53,318 nucleotides of DNA from an uncultured Lachnospiraceae bacterium (GCA_944376425.1 CALWCS010000100.1:1-53318); one strand, 5' to 3'. Counted from the first letter of the stretch, positions 7,865-17,313 are shown. Made by a program: numbers and translations. The notes: generated by a model not told the origin, from the letters alone.

Positions 7865-9130
7865 TTAACTGCTGATTTCTTTGATCTGTTCTTTTGCCTG
7901 AACAATGGATTCCTCGTTTGGAAGAATAACATAGAGATTTTGTCCCGGCATTGAAAAAGTAGGCTGATAAGAGCTGGTTCCGTCTACTGTAAAGGAAGAG
8001 ACATCCCAAGATTTCCGGTCAAAAATTTGCATTTTGATAAGAGAAAGAATTTGATTTTCCGGCATATTCGTATCAAAACTTCCTGCAATGGCATTCATGA
8101 CAGCAGGATAATTTTTTAAAATTGCCGGAGAACTGCATTTTTTAAGAACTGCCTTGATGACTTCCATCTGATTTTTTCCCCTCTGGTAGTCACCGATAGC
8201 AAAACTGTATCTCTCTCTTGCAAAGGCAAGTGCTTCTATTCCAGTCAATTCATTATAACCTTTTTGATAATCTCTAATGTTTGGAACAGAAAAATCGTAC
8301 TCAGAGTATACTTCTATTCCTCCAAGAGCATCAATAATATTTACAAAACCACTGAAATTCATTTTCAGATAATAGTCGATCTCAATATCATAAAGCCGCT
8401 TCAAAGCATCCATAGAAGATTCAATTCCGTAAATTCCGGCATGAGTCAATTTGTCTTTTGCACCTTGTGTTACATCAAAGTCCACATAGTAATCTCTTGG
8501 TGTAGAAAGCATAAGAATTTTATCGGAGCGTGTGTTGATAAAGGCGAGGATATTGACATCACTTCTTGAGCGTGCGTTGATATCTCCGTACGTATCAATC
8601 CCACTGATATATACGGTAAAGATTTCTGGAATTTCTTGTGGAACAGACTCGGAGCCAGAGACAGATTCTTCTTCCTGAAAACTGAAAGAATCAATTTTTC
8701 GGATTCCTTCGATAGTCCATTCATATCCTTTCGCTTCGGCAATACTTTCCGCGTATGCCTCTTCCAGAATAATAGCGTTGACTTTTTGATCATTTAAAGC
8801 GTCTGTAAGAGAAAATACATTCTCAAATTCTATGACATTTGGTCGCTCTTTTAAAAGATCTTCAAGTGTAAATAGGAGTCTGTCCGCTGCTTCCGAATCA
8901 TAGGACGAGCTGATGCCATAGGAATATCCAATCGTATCTTCAATACTTTGAGCACTGTCCTTTTGAAGTACGTATACAGAAAGAATTGTTTTTGGAGCTT
9001 CCTCTGCTGTCGTGACTTCTTTTAATGTCCGCTTCATAACAGAAATATAATAAAAACCGGTCAAAAGCAAAGCAATCAATATCACAGCAAAGACTGTAAT
9101 TACAATAGATAGGATACGTTTTTTTTTCAT
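7865..9130 (-). CDS. LytR-CpsA-Psr (LCP) family cell-wall glycopolymer ligase
   Basis: A 421-residue membrane-anchored enzyme expected to transfer the finished polymer from its lipid carrier to peptidoglycan. After a short basic start, residues 8-30 form one membrane helix; the rest is extracellular. Residues about 50-155 are an accessory domain resembling a periplasmic-binding-like fold. The LCP domain starts near residue 168 (VYISGIDTYG) and includes RSRSDVNILAFINT, LSTPRDYYVDF, DKLTHAGIYG, LGGIEVYSEYDF and FARERYSFAIGDYQRGKNQ, which hold the conserved Arg and Asp residues that bind the pyrophosphate. It is the last gene of the operon, 27 bp after the aldolase gene, where such ligases often lie. 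Confidence 0.93.
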   Translation of the reverse strand: MKKKRILSIVITVFAVILIALLLTGFYYISVMKRTLKEVTTAEEAPKTILSVYVLQKDSAQSIEDTIGYSYGISSSYDSEAADRLLFTLEDLLKERPNVIEFENVFSLTDALNDQKVNAIILEEAYAESIAEAKGYEWTIEGIRKIDSFSFQEEESVSGSESVPQEIPEIFTVYISGIDTYGDINARSRSDVNILAFINTRSDKILMLSTPRDYYVDFDVTQGAKDKLTHAGIYGIESSMDALKRLYDIEIDYYLKMNFSGFVNIIDALGGIEVYSEYDFSVPNIRDYQKGYNELTGIEALAFARERYSFAIGDYQRGKNQMEVIKAVLKKCSSPAILKNYPAVMNAIAGSFDTNMPENQILSLIKMQIFDRKSWDVSSFTVDGTSSYQPTFSMPGQNLYVILPNEESIVQAKEQIKEISS

Positions 9131-9157
9131 TTTATCACCTTCTTGCTGTCTTTGTTT

Positions 9158-10762
9158 TTATGATTTTTCAACGGCTTTGTAAACCGAAGGAGTAAGAAAA
9201 GAAAGATCCATCAATTGGGATAACCGATTTAACTGAGTCTGAATGCGGCTTTGCTTTTCTTGAATTTCTTCTCCATTAACCTGAAAGTTTAATTCTTTAC
9301 TGTAGTAGTTTCCGTTATATCGATCATGAAATCCGTCGAAACCGGCCAAAATAACGGTACGAGCACCGCAGCGGTGCAAAAGTTTTAAAAGCATTAATCC
9401 GGCATTGTCAGATACCATTTCATCATTATTTGTGTAACAGTCATAGTTGACATAGAGAAAGTTTTTGCTTTCATCTGCCGGAATATTAGAAGTCAAAATT
9501 GTTTGAATATGATGAAAATGCGGAATATCCTGTTTTATGATATCCATCCGTTTGTGATTACTGATGAAACAGGCATCGATAGGATATTTTAAATCGGCAA
9601 AGTTGACAGAGATAACATAGGGATGTTCTTTTTCAATAAAATCAGAGATGATCTGAGCGTAGGCAAGCAGGCTGCTGCCAGGTGCTAAAAGGAGTATTGT
9701 TTTCCCTGATATTATTTTGGAAATTTCTTGGACGGTATTGCTGTCATCGATTTTTTTACTCTGAAATTGAGTATAAAGACGTTCAATTAATTTCTGGTCA
9801 TATAAAATTTTAGAATCTTCAGGAATCGACTGAATGATTTTTTCAATGTCTTTCATAGTCAGTGTCTGTTTATTGATCAGATAGGTGGCATAATTAGGAT
9901 GGCATACATTGCTCGCTGCAATGTGATAGGGAACAGAATATCCCCATTCATATTCTTTGCGGATCGCAGAAATATACTCATCGTAGACATCCATTATCAT
10001 GCTTACATCATATTTTGAGGCAATATTTTTATTAATATACTGAGCAATCAGTTCTGTCGGAAGATTTCCGGCACCTCGACCCATTCCGTTCACAGAGGAA
10101 TCTAAAATCAGATTTCGCTTTGTCTGAATTTTTCCCAAAACCTGGGCATTGGAAAAAGCAAGCTGTAAATTATTATGTCCATGAAATCCGAGATGAATTC
10201 CAGGACTCATATTTTCATCAATCAGATAAAAACGATGGGATACTTCATTTCGATACATACTTCCTAGAGTATCCACAATATAAAAAGCATAAGGATTTAA
10301 TACATTGATCTTTTCAACAAGCTGGAGTAATTCTAAATCGCTGTAAAAAGCGGTTCCGACAGGCTGCATAAAAACTTTATATCCCTTATCCATGATAATT
10401 CCTGCCCATTCCATTGCCTGTTCGATTTCTTTTTTATGAAACGTAAGACGAATTCCTTCAATACTAGTTCCATCATAGAGAGATAATTCAGAGGGATGGA
10501 GCTCCTTTTCTCCGATAGCAATCATTGCTACATACATAGATTTTCTGCTGTGATTTGGCAGCACAGCGGCAATTTCAGAAATGCTGCTAAATAGAGAGCA
10601 TTCTTTATCATAAACCATACGAGTTAAAAAACCGCACTCAATGATATCAATATTTGCATTTTCCAATTTGTCTAAAACAGAAAGAATAGTCTTACGTCCA
10701 AATTTCCATTCATTAATGTAACCTCCATCACGGAGAGTACAGTCTAATATCTGAATACTCAA
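9158..10762 (-). CDS. DRE-TIM (HMGL-like) aldolase fused to a C-terminal MptE/DUF115-like domain
   Basis: A 534-residue fusion. Residues 1-300 are a DRE-TIM metallolyase barrel: LDCTLRDGGYINEW (metal and catalytic Asp/Arg), ECGFLT, QPVG, VDTLGSMY, GFHGHNNLQLA (metal His pair) and NGMGRGAGN. These match 4-hydroxy-2-oxovalerate aldolase relatives that join or split 2-keto acids. From about residue 350 a separate domain begins (GKTILLLAPGSSL, later ILAGFDGF) that resembles the 6-hydroxymethylpterin-kinase-like/DUF115 fold found in some glycan-modification proteins. The start is TTG 10762, overlapping the kdsB stop by 4 nt (TTGA), with GAGGTGA about 8 nt upstream. Linkage to a CMP-sugar synthetase suggests it makes or modifies a keto-acid sugar. 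The exact reaction is unknown. Confidence 0.8.
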   Translation of the reverse strand: MSIQILDCTLRDGGYINEWKFGRKTILSVLDKLENANIDIIECGFLTRMVYDKECSLFSSISEIAAVLPNHSRKSMYVAMIAIGEKELHPSELSLYDGTSIEGIRLTFHKKEIEQAMEWAGIIMDKGYKVFMQPVGTAFYSDLELLQLVEKINVLNPYAFYIVDTLGSMYRNEVSHRFYLIDENMSPGIHLGFHGHNNLQLAFSNAQVLGKIQTKRNLILDSSVNGMGRGAGNLPTELIAQYINKNIASKYDVSMIMDVYDEYISAIRKEYEWGYSVPYHIAASNVCHPNYATYLINKQTLTMKDIEKIIQSIPEDSKILYDQKLIERLYTQFQSKKIDDSNTVQEISKIISGKTILLLAPGSSLLAYAQIISDFIEKEHPYVISVNFADLKYPIDACFISNHKRMDIIKQDIPHFHHIQTILTSNIPADESKNFLYVNYDCYTNNDEMVSDNAGLMLLKLLHRCGARTVILAGFDGFHDRYNGNYYSKELNFQVNGEEIQEKQSRIQTQLNRLSQLMDLSFLTPSVYKAVEKS

Positions 10763-11502
10763 AGTTTCAGTTCACCTCTTTCCAATCTGTTTTGGATGAT
10801 TGATTTTACATATTCCAGATCTTTTGGGGTATCTACAGATAAAGTATGAGCTTCTACAGGAATCATTTTTAGTTTTTTTCCATGTTCTATGAAACGAAGT
10901 TCATTGATATCCTCAATTTTTTCAAGAGGACCTTTTTCTGTCTCTGAAAAAAATTTCAGAGCTTCCATTGAGTAGGCAAGTACGCCTAGATGTTTGTAAT
11001 AATCAAACAAAATACTAGATTTCGGATGGGGAATGGGGCTTCTGGAAAAAAACAGCGCATTTCCTTGGCTATCTGTAACAACTTTAATATTTGTATTATC
11101 TACCGCTTCTACTGGAGAATCGATTCTGGTCATCAGATTCACAGCAAAAAAGGATTCTTCTTCATCTGGAATTGCTTTTTCGATGATTTGAGGCTGTATT
11201 AATGGCTCGTCGCCATTAATACATAGATAGACATCAGCAGAAACTGTCTGCGCAGCTTCATAGAGACGTTCTGTGCTGGTAAGATGATTCGGGGATGTCA
11301 TAATACAGGGAATATCATAGTGATCGCAGACAAGCTGAATCTGTTCATGGTCTGTGGCAACATAAACACGATCAATTTTTTTTGATTTTTTGACCTGGCG
11401 ATAAACCCACCAGATCATAGGACGTCCGCATAGGTCCGCCAATGGTTTTCCTTTCATTCGGCTGGAATCATACCGAGCCGGGATAAAAGCTACAATCCGC
11501 AT
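10759..11502 (-). CDS. kdsB: KdsB-like CMP-ulosonate synthetase (3-deoxy-manno-octulosonate cytidylyltransferase family)
   Basis: A 247-residue cytidylyltransferase, the normal length for KdsB, which makes CMP-Kdo from CTP and Kdo. Family motifs in order: FIPARYDSSRMKGKPL (residues 6-21, nucleotide loop), GRPMIWWV, VYVATDHEQI, MTSPNHLTSTERLYEA (canonical MTxxxHxSGTDRxxE), INGDEPLI (metal-binding Asp), and a C-terminal SVDTPKDLEYV. Kdo is classically a Gram-negative LPS sugar, so its presence in a Gram-positive-type operon is notable. No KdsA, KdsC or KdsD homologue is in the window. The acceptor could be Kdo or another ulosonic acid built with the neighbouring aldolase. AAAGGAGG precedes the ATG. 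Confidence 0.85.
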   Translation of the reverse strand: MRIVAFIPARYDSSRMKGKPLADLCGRPMIWWVYRQVKKSKKIDRVYVATDHEQIQLVCDHYDIPCIMTSPNHLTSTERLYEAAQTVSADVYLCINGDEPLIQPQIIEKAIPDEEESFFAVNLMTRIDSPVEAVDNTNIKVVTDSQGNALFFSRSPIPHPKSSILFDYYKHLGVLAYSMEALKFFSETEKGPLEKIEDINELRFIEHGKKLKMIPVEAHTLSVDTPKDLEYVKSIIQNRLERGELKL

Positions 11503-11517
11503 CGTTTTCCTCCTTTC

Positions 11518-13260
11518 TTATTTTCCAAAAATTTTTGCAATTGCACGGAAAGGTTTTGTGATTTTCCAACAGGTAGAATTTTCGTAGTTATCGACAACAG
11601 ATTGAATCTGTCGTTCTAATTCACGCTGAAATAGATCCTGAGAAAGCATTCCTGAGTCGATAGAAGCGGTTTTTACGGCAGAGGGATGTTTTGACTGCAA
11701 TTCACGTTTGTATAGATTCCAATTTTCCATCAGCCGGTCAGACCACATTTTTAATACGGTATCACTGACGAGCTCATATCCTTCGGGAACCGGAAATTCT
11801 GATTTTTTGCAGCAGTTTTCTCCGTCTTGCATATCATAGGAAAGAACACTGGGAAGATAGACAGGAATTTCGCCATGGAGCGTTTGTTTTTTTCCGTTAA
11901 CCTGAAGCTGAAAATGAATGATCAGAAAATCTCTGATCCGTTCTTTTAGAGGTAAAAACGCTTTATTGAAAATATTATCTTTCTCGTACGTTTCTAACAG
12001 TGCCTGGATAACATAATGATTCGCTAAAGCACCATAACATCCGGAAGTGATTTGATCAGGATCTTCAAACCCAAAGAAAATTTGGTTAAGGCGTAATTTT
12101 TTGAGATTTAAGTTGGGACGGGAATCGGGAGTTACCACAATCCCTCCTTCTTCGAGCAGAAGCTTTAGAGAAACATATTCTTCCGCATAACTCAAATGTC
12201 CAGAGTCGATTGCCTGATTGACATTGTCAGGGAGCTGATCTTTGGAATAATAACTTTCGTCTGCAGTGATCAGTTTTGTCTTTGGAAAATGTTCTGTAAT
12301 TTTTTCAAGATATTCCTGTGGAATTGCTCTTGCAAAATGGACACAGATGATTTTGTCGGGAATCACATCTTTTTTTAAAAAATCAAGAATGGAATGAATC
12401 TTCCTGTCTTTTGCAAGGTAAGAGTTTAAAAGAAAATCCTTTTTATATTCTTTCAAAAATTCTATAAAATCAGCTTGAAACAAAACTCTAGACTGAGTCA
12501 TATTCCAGTAGAGCTGTTTGGCTGTGCAGTAGACAACCTCTTCATGATAATAAGGATCGCTGGTATCTATAAAGTTTCGAAATGCCTGAATAATATCGAT
12601 CATATTTCCGGAAAAAGTGGTAGAAAGTGTATTTGCTCTTCTATAATAATGATAAAAAGGCTTTTTTACATATCCGATGCGGTGATATCGGGTTACGAGG
12701 GAAGGAATCAAGGAGATATCTTCAAACAGCATTTTTTCATATGAATTTTCTTCCCAGATGGATCTTCGAAATAATTTGTTGACACTGTACGTAATGTTGT
12801 TGCCATTTGCAATATAGTCGGCAAGATCGAAATTTTCTTTTGGATAAGAGGAGACAATAGAAGTTTTATTTTCCTCTACATAAATAATTTTGACATCACA
12901 CATTACAATATCAAGATTTTCACCGGATGCTTTTGCATACATTTCTTCATACATTTCAGGCTCTACGGTATCATCGGAATCTAAAAATGCGATATATTCA
13001 CCTGATGCAACACGAATACCTGTATTTCTTGCTATTCCAAGTCCCTCATTTTTTTTATGAATGACGCGAATCAGCTCTGGATACGCTTTCTCATATTGAT
13101 CGCAGATCTGGGGAGAGGTATCCTGGCTTCCGTCATCTACTAGAATGATTTCTTTTTCTTCCAATGTCTGAGCGAGGACGGAATCCACAGCACGCTCAAG
13201 ATAATTTTCTACTTGATATACAGGAATAATGACTGAAACTTTTATTTTACTGTTCATCAT
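11518..13260 (-). CDS. GT2 glycosyltransferase fused to a GT32-like domain lacking its DxD
   Basis: A 580-residue two-domain enzyme. Residues 5-230 are a GT-A family 2 domain: VSVIIPVYQVENYLERAVDS, the DDGS motif and DSDD for metal and nucleotide binding. Residues about 305-460 resemble the GT32 capsular sugar-transferase fold (ICVHFARAIP, SYAEEYVSLKLLLEEGG, IFFGFEDP, GCYGA). Where GT32 enzymes carry the catalytic DxD after EYGGIYLD, this protein reads GGIVVTPDSRP, so the second domain is probably not catalytic or uses another metal ligand. A C-terminal segment ends in an amphipathic basic stretch. It overlaps the preceding gene by 14 nt and lies 15 bp before kdsB. Confidence 0.82.
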   Translation of the reverse strand: MMNSKIKVSVIIPVYQVENYLERAVDSVLAQTLEEKEIILVDDGSQDTSPQICDQYEKAYPELIRVIHKKNEGLGIARNTGIRVASGEYIAFLDSDDTVEPEMYEEMYAKASGENLDIVMCDVKIIYVEENKTSIVSSYPKENFDLADYIANGNNITYSVNKLFRRSIWEENSYEKMLFEDISLIPSLVTRYHRIGYVKKPFYHYYRRANTLSTTFSGNMIDIIQAFRNFIDTSDPYYHEEVVYCTAKQLYWNMTQSRVLFQADFIEFLKEYKKDFLLNSYLAKDRKIHSILDFLKKDVIPDKIICVHFARAIPQEYLEKITEHFPKTKLITADESYYSKDQLPDNVNQAIDSGHLSYAEEYVSLKLLLEEGGIVVTPDSRPNLNLKKLRLNQIFFGFEDPDQITSGCYGALANHYVIQALLETYEKDNIFNKAFLPLKERIRDFLIIHFQLQVNGKKQTLHGEIPVYLPSVLSYDMQDGENCCKKSEFPVPEGYELVSDTVLKMWSDRLMENWNLYKRELQSKHPSAVKTASIDSGMLSQDLFQRELERQIQSVVDNYENSTCWKITKPFRAIAKIFGK

Positions 13261-14344
13261 GCCCTCCTAGATATTTAAGAATACTCCTCAGTTCGTATAT
13301 CGTTTCCGGAACATAATAATTACTTCCGGCAAACTGTCTGCGAAATTTACGCAGATAGCGTTTTAAGATTTCATCTTCTTTCCAGAGAACTTTTCCTTCA
13401 AACAATTGATACAGCATGATAGTATTCATATCGATGCCGAAAACAATTCTGCCGGTCAAAGCAGCATTAGAGCAGACAGTAATCATAGTCAGATTTTTTG
13501 GATCTTCATTTAGAAGAAACAGTTCCCATGGAATGTTTTCGGAATATCTGCGCGTCAGTCCTAACTGAAAGGGAATATTTTCAGGGTTCCTTGGATGAGG
13601 TTTTACAATGAATCTGCTAGAACCGACCGTGTGCTGACATTCGCTGATCAAAGCAAGATCATTCGTTTTTAAACCTTCTGCACGGAAGGATTGTTCCAGA
13701 AAAATAAAATCGGCATACCGCTGAGTTCTTTTATAATTAAAAATATAGTTTAAAACTTCTTTCAATTGTTCGTTATCACGTTTGATTTTAGGAAGAGCAC
13801 GATTTGGCAGACGATCTCCTCTGATGGCCAGCTGAGGCTCATAGAGCAATACCATTTTTACTTTATCTTTAATTTTAGATGCCTCCGGATGAAGATTAAG
13901 AGGCGTACGGTCTTGCCTGAGATAATCGATCACATAAGAAGAAAAACCGTCTTCATAACAGATAAAATCACAGGAAAGACGGTAAAAATAGCAGGCAAGC
14001 ATTCTAGTAAAGATATCAAAATTTGCAAAATAAATTTCAGAATAGATCGAAAGCTCTTCGCTTAAAATCCATTTTAAAAGTCTGGAGACATTTTCAAAGC
14101 CTTCTGAAATTTCTGCTTCTTTTTCAATTATATATTTTCGGTTGAGCTCTTTAATATTGCCAAAAATCACACGTTTAAATAACTTAGTCTCATTTAGACG
14201 CGGCAGATAATCTTTTAATGCAGCTGTAATATCTGTGATTAAAAGATCAACATCGTAATCTTGCAAGATGGTTTGTCTCATATGCACGGCTGTCAGAAGC
14301 TGGTATACAGAATTAGCAATGATTAGCTTTCTTTGGTTTGGCAT
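13247..14344 (-). CDS. Sialyltransferase-like glycosyltransferase (EDG/HP motifs)
   Basis: A 365-residue GT-B-type protein. It carries the two short motifs shared by bacterial sialyltransferases of several CAZy families: CYEDG (D/E-D/E-G) near residue 133 and VKPHP near residue 247. A later TVCSNAALTG segment lies where those enzymes have the CMP-phosphate-binding Ser/Thr. These families transfer sugars from CMP donors, which fits the KdsB-like gene two genes downstream. ATG 14344 has GGAGGG 6 nt upstream and lies inside the 3' end of the preceding gene (32-nt overlap). It may be a Kdo-type transferase or a polysialyltransferase relative; the acceptor is unknown. Confidence 0.65.
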   Translation of the reverse strand: MPNQRKLIIANSVYQLLTAVHMRQTILQDYDVDLLITDITAALKDYLPRLNETKLFKRVIFGNIKELNRKYIIEKEAEISEGFENVSRLLKWILSEELSIYSEIYFANFDIFTRMLACYFYRLSCDFICYEDGFSSYVIDYLRQDRTPLNLHPEASKIKDKVKMVLLYEPQLAIRGDRLPNRALPKIKRDNEQLKEVLNYIFNYKRTQRYADFIFLEQSFRAEGLKTNDLALISECQHTVGSSRFIVKPHPRNPENIPFQLGLTRRYSENIPWELFLLNEDPKNLTMITVCSNAALTGRIVFGIDMNTIMLYQLFEGKVLWKEDEILKRYLRKFRRQFAGSNYYVPETIYELRSILKYLGGHDEQ

Positions 14345-15317
14345 ATACTTCCCTCCTTATTTTTCTGATGATAAAGTGTTTCTTCAGATTTTCACATCCG
14401 GTAGAATCAAAAGTATAAATAATCGCAGGTTTTTTTCGAAATACGTAAGGGAGCAGCTCAGAGGGAAAAATTTCTTCTATGAGATCTGCTTTGGGAAAGA
14501 GTTCTCTGTAATCGAGTGTATCATCAGGATGTTTTTTGATTGCAATAGGAACATGATCAGGCAAAGTGTCCTTGAGATTACAGTACAGCTGCTTTTGATC
14601 TTTCAGACTCATGATTCCAAGATTAGCGAAATGCTGAGTTAAAAGAATAATGTCAGCATTTGTGGAAATTGGACGCTTGAGAAAAAAACGGATGATTTTT
14701 CTGCGTTTTGCAAAAGACAGATTTTCAAGAGCTTTTTCCACTGAAAAATCTATATATTTTGAAGAAGAAACATCGGCTGTCTGAGCTTCTTTCAGACAGA
14801 TAATTCCACAGATATAAGGACTGGTTCCGTCATAGAGACCATATTTTTGGGCAATCTTGGCATGTACAGGAAATTTTTTCAACAGAATCTGATATAGCTG
14901 TTTAGAACGGCTGATGATTCCGGCAGCATCCTCAAAGAAAAAAAATGGGATCTGATTTTTGATCAGATACAGAGAAAAATAAAAATGAGCACCCGCAACA
15001 TAAATGTTTGAAAAGTCTGTAATAGAATAAGGAATCATTTGATGATAATACTGTGTTACATCTTTTAGAATAAGATCTTCTTCTCTATGAGGAATGAAAA
15101 GATAAGGAAACAGGTAAACTTCGTGAAAAAATTTTTCTGTTTCAAGTTTTTTATACTGAGGATACTTTGAAACAATAAAATCCGGAAGAATCAAAACAGC
15201 ACGATCTTTTTTATGGAAAATCATACGATGCAGCATGACTTCCAGCAGCTGATAAGAGCTGACAGCATGATATAAAACAAGTTTTGCAGTTGAAGAATTA
15301 CCCAATGTGAATATCAT
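14313..15317 (-). CDS. Second sialyltransferase-like glycosyltransferase
   Basis: A 334-residue protein with the same motif order as its neighbour: FFFEDAAG near residue 136 (an E-D-x-x-G variant), IKKHPDD near residue 264, and YTFDSTGCEN near residue 307, in the place of the Ser/Thr motif of bacterial sialyltransferases. It resembles family GT52 in size and layout. The two adjacent genes differ strongly in sequence, so they are not a recent duplication. One may add the first and the other later ulosonate residues. The start overlaps the HAD gene by 20 nt. The assignment is by motif only. Confidence 0.6.
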   Translation of the reverse strand: MIFTLGNSSTAKLVLYHAVSSYQLLEVMLHRMIFHKKDRAVLILPDFIVSKYPQYKKLETEKFFHEVYLFPYLFIPHREEDLILKDVTQYYHQMIPYSITDFSNIYVAGAHFYFSLYLIKNQIPFFFFEDAAGIISRSKQLYQILLKKFPVHAKIAQKYGLYDGTSPYICGIICLKEAQTADVSSSKYIDFSVEKALENLSFAKRRKIIRFFLKRPISTNADIILLTQHFANLGIMSLKDQKQLYCNLKDTLPDHVPIAIKKHPDDTLDYRELFPKADLIEEIFPSELLPYVFRKKPAIIYTFDSTGCENLKKHFIIRKIRREVYAKPKKANHC

Positions 15318-17313
15318 CTGTCAATTCCTCTAACCCTTCCATAAATTTTTTGTTTTTTTGGCTGACAATACTAAGCATAGGAGTATAGGCATCTCTGCCG
15401 CTGACAGAGAGTTCGCATCCGATACAAGACTGTGCGAGCAGAAATTGATCTACAAAATCCAGAACTCCTCGATGAATTTCCTGAATTTTTTGAACATTTG
15501 TTTTGCTTTCTTTAAATCGGCATTCACAGTTTCCATTTTCATCAAGATAGAATCCTTTGAAGCTCCCTTCAGGAGCGCCTAAAAGCAGCTCCCAGTATAG
15601 ATTATGTCCTTTTGATGGATCATGAAATTTCCATAGATCTCGGTTTTGCTGCTGAGAATAGAGATAACTGATAAGCTTGCCGCTTAAGAAGAAGGATTCC
15701 GTCGCATCTGATTGAGGCGTGAGAAGAGAATTACTTCCGGCAAGAATCCCTGTAATATGGCAGTCAATATTCCAAAGTTTATTTACCGCATAATCAAGCA
15801 TAATGGCTCCGCTGCCTGCCCAACCGATATCAATGGCAGCAGCAGACCGGCAGTCTTTTAATACAGAACGATAGTAAATCTCTCCGGCCGTTACCTGATC
15901 TTTGTAGTGATGAAGCACTTTTTCCCAGGAATCTATAAGATATTTTTTCACATGCGTTATATTTTTATGCGTCAGTTTTGAATTTGGAGAAAGGTTAAAT
16001 TTGCGGCAAAATTCGGGCAGCATATCAAGAAGCTCCATTTCACGGAATATTCGGCGAAAACTATAATTTTGATTCATTTTATGGGAGAGAAATTTTAAAA
16101 AATAGTCGTTTTTATAATATTGAGCCGAGAGTTTCAAGGCAGCAAGACGAGACCAGTATACATATTGTACTTTTGAGGATTCTTCGGGATACATACGCTG
16201 ATATGCTTTCAAAAGGACAGCTCCGTCACGAGAGAGAAAAAGGATTTTTTCAATGTTATGTGACTGCACATAATGGTGGATAAACTGACAATATCCTAAG
16301 ACAAACAGTCCCCCATAGATAAATCCATACTCATATTCTCGGGAATAGAGAGAAAGACCATTGTGAATCCAGGCGTTGACAATTCCGCGATAGAGACTTC
16401 CAATGACTACGGACATATCTTCAGGACGATAGACATTTCCGGTATGATTGATGTTAGGATAAAGGATGGCATGTATGTGATGACAGATGGCTTGATGGAA
16501 GTCAGAATCTTTGTTGTCACCGATATGGACGTAAGAGAGAGAGCTTCCGAAGAAATTTTTTACTTCTTCATATAAAGAACCATCATGTTTTGATTTTTGA
16601 TAATCACAAGAAACAAAATATCTGGAAAAAGCAGGATATCCTAAAGATGACAGCAAATTTCGAACCGTATGTTCTGTTAAATACATGTCAGATACAGCAA
16701 TTATTGTTTTATGATATTTTTGAAGTTCCCTGACAACGCCCATCATATAGGGATTTGCATAACAACATTTTTTCTCCCACTCTAATTCAATACGCATACC
16801 TGCTGATTTTGGAATTCCTGAAAATTTTTCCATTTGATTCCAGATTTCTTCCAGAGTAACCTCATAGGTTCCATATTTTTTATATTTTTTTCTTCTTGCA
16901 TATGCTTCTGATTCGATTCTGAGCTGTCTGAAATCAGGATAATCAAGTTCCATTCCAATTAAGTAAAAAACGTCAGCAGGACTGGAAAAAAGACGGAATA
17001 CAAGCGTGTCAAAAATATCAAAAGATACAATATCATAGGAAGAAAGCTTCCTAGCAAAAGATTTTGGGGATTCCCGAAAAGACAAAGAAGACTCACTTCC
17101 TAAATGATAGAGAGTTTTTTCTTCATAATAAGAAAAGGTAGAAGGTTCTTTTAAATTTCGGCGAAACAACAGATAATACTGTATATTTAACCAGAACAGA
17201 TAAAGAAGTGCTTCAAAATGAGCAAATCCTTTTTTTCCCTGCCTTTTTTGTAAATATCGCTGCCGTATACCCGGAATGCGATTGACAAATATCTGATAAA
17301 TACGAAGTTTCAT
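15298..17313 (-). CDS. HAD-family protein with C-terminal FLxRDG/DxGWxGS domain (COG5610-like)
   Basis: A 671-residue protein from polysaccharide loci. The middle (about residues 90-290) is a HAD fold: VSFDIFDTLV (motif I with nucleophile Asp and general acid), VSDMYL (motif II), a basic KSKHDGSLY and HIGDNKDSD (motif IV). The C-terminal half from about residue 350 carries ILFLSRDG, YVYWSR, AAIDIGWAGSG and ELLLGAPEGS. These occur in the same order in the protein at 18885-20288, so the two share a homologous domain of unknown function. The N-terminal 80 residues are basic and aromatic, perhaps membrane-associating. Its start shares ATGA with the exporter ATPase stop. It may dephosphorylate or otherwise modify the polymer. 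Confidence 0.72.
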   Translation of the reverse strand: MKLRIYQIFVNRIPGIRQRYLQKRQGKKGFAHFEALLYLFWLNIQYYLLFRRNLKEPSTFSYYEEKTLYHLGSESSLSFRESPKSFARKLSSYDIVSFDIFDTLVFRLFSSPADVFYLIGMELDYPDFRQLRIESEAYARRKKYKKYGTYEVTLEEIWNQMEKFSGIPKSAGMRIELEWEKKCCYANPYMMGVVRELQKYHKTIIAVSDMYLTEHTVRNLLSSLGYPAFSRYFVSCDYQKSKHDGSLYEEVKNFFGSSLSYVHIGDNKDSDFHQAICHHIHAILYPNINHTGNVYRPEDMSVVIGSLYRGIVNAWIHNGLSLYSREYEYGFIYGGLFVLGYCQFIHHYVQSHNIEKILFLSRDGAVLLKAYQRMYPEESSKVQYVYWSRLAALKLSAQYYKNDYFLKFLSHKMNQNYSFRRIFREMELLDMLPEFCRKFNLSPNSKLTHKNITHVKKYLIDSWEKVLHHYKDQVTAGEIYYRSVLKDCRSAAAIDIGWAGSGAIMLDYAVNKLWNIDCHITGILAGSNSLLTPQSDATESFFLSGKLISYLYSQQQNRDLWKFHDPSKGHNLYWELLLGAPEGSFKGFYLDENGNCECRFKESKTNVQKIQEIHRGVLDFVDQFLLAQSCIGCELSVSGRDAYTPMLSIVSQKNKKFMEGLEELTDDIHIG

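Noticed and set aside
13766..14642. Plus-strand frames of 99 and 124 codons opposite the glycosyltransferase genes
   Set aside because: Both lie wholly opposite well-supported minus-strand genes, lack ribosome sites and show no protein family features.
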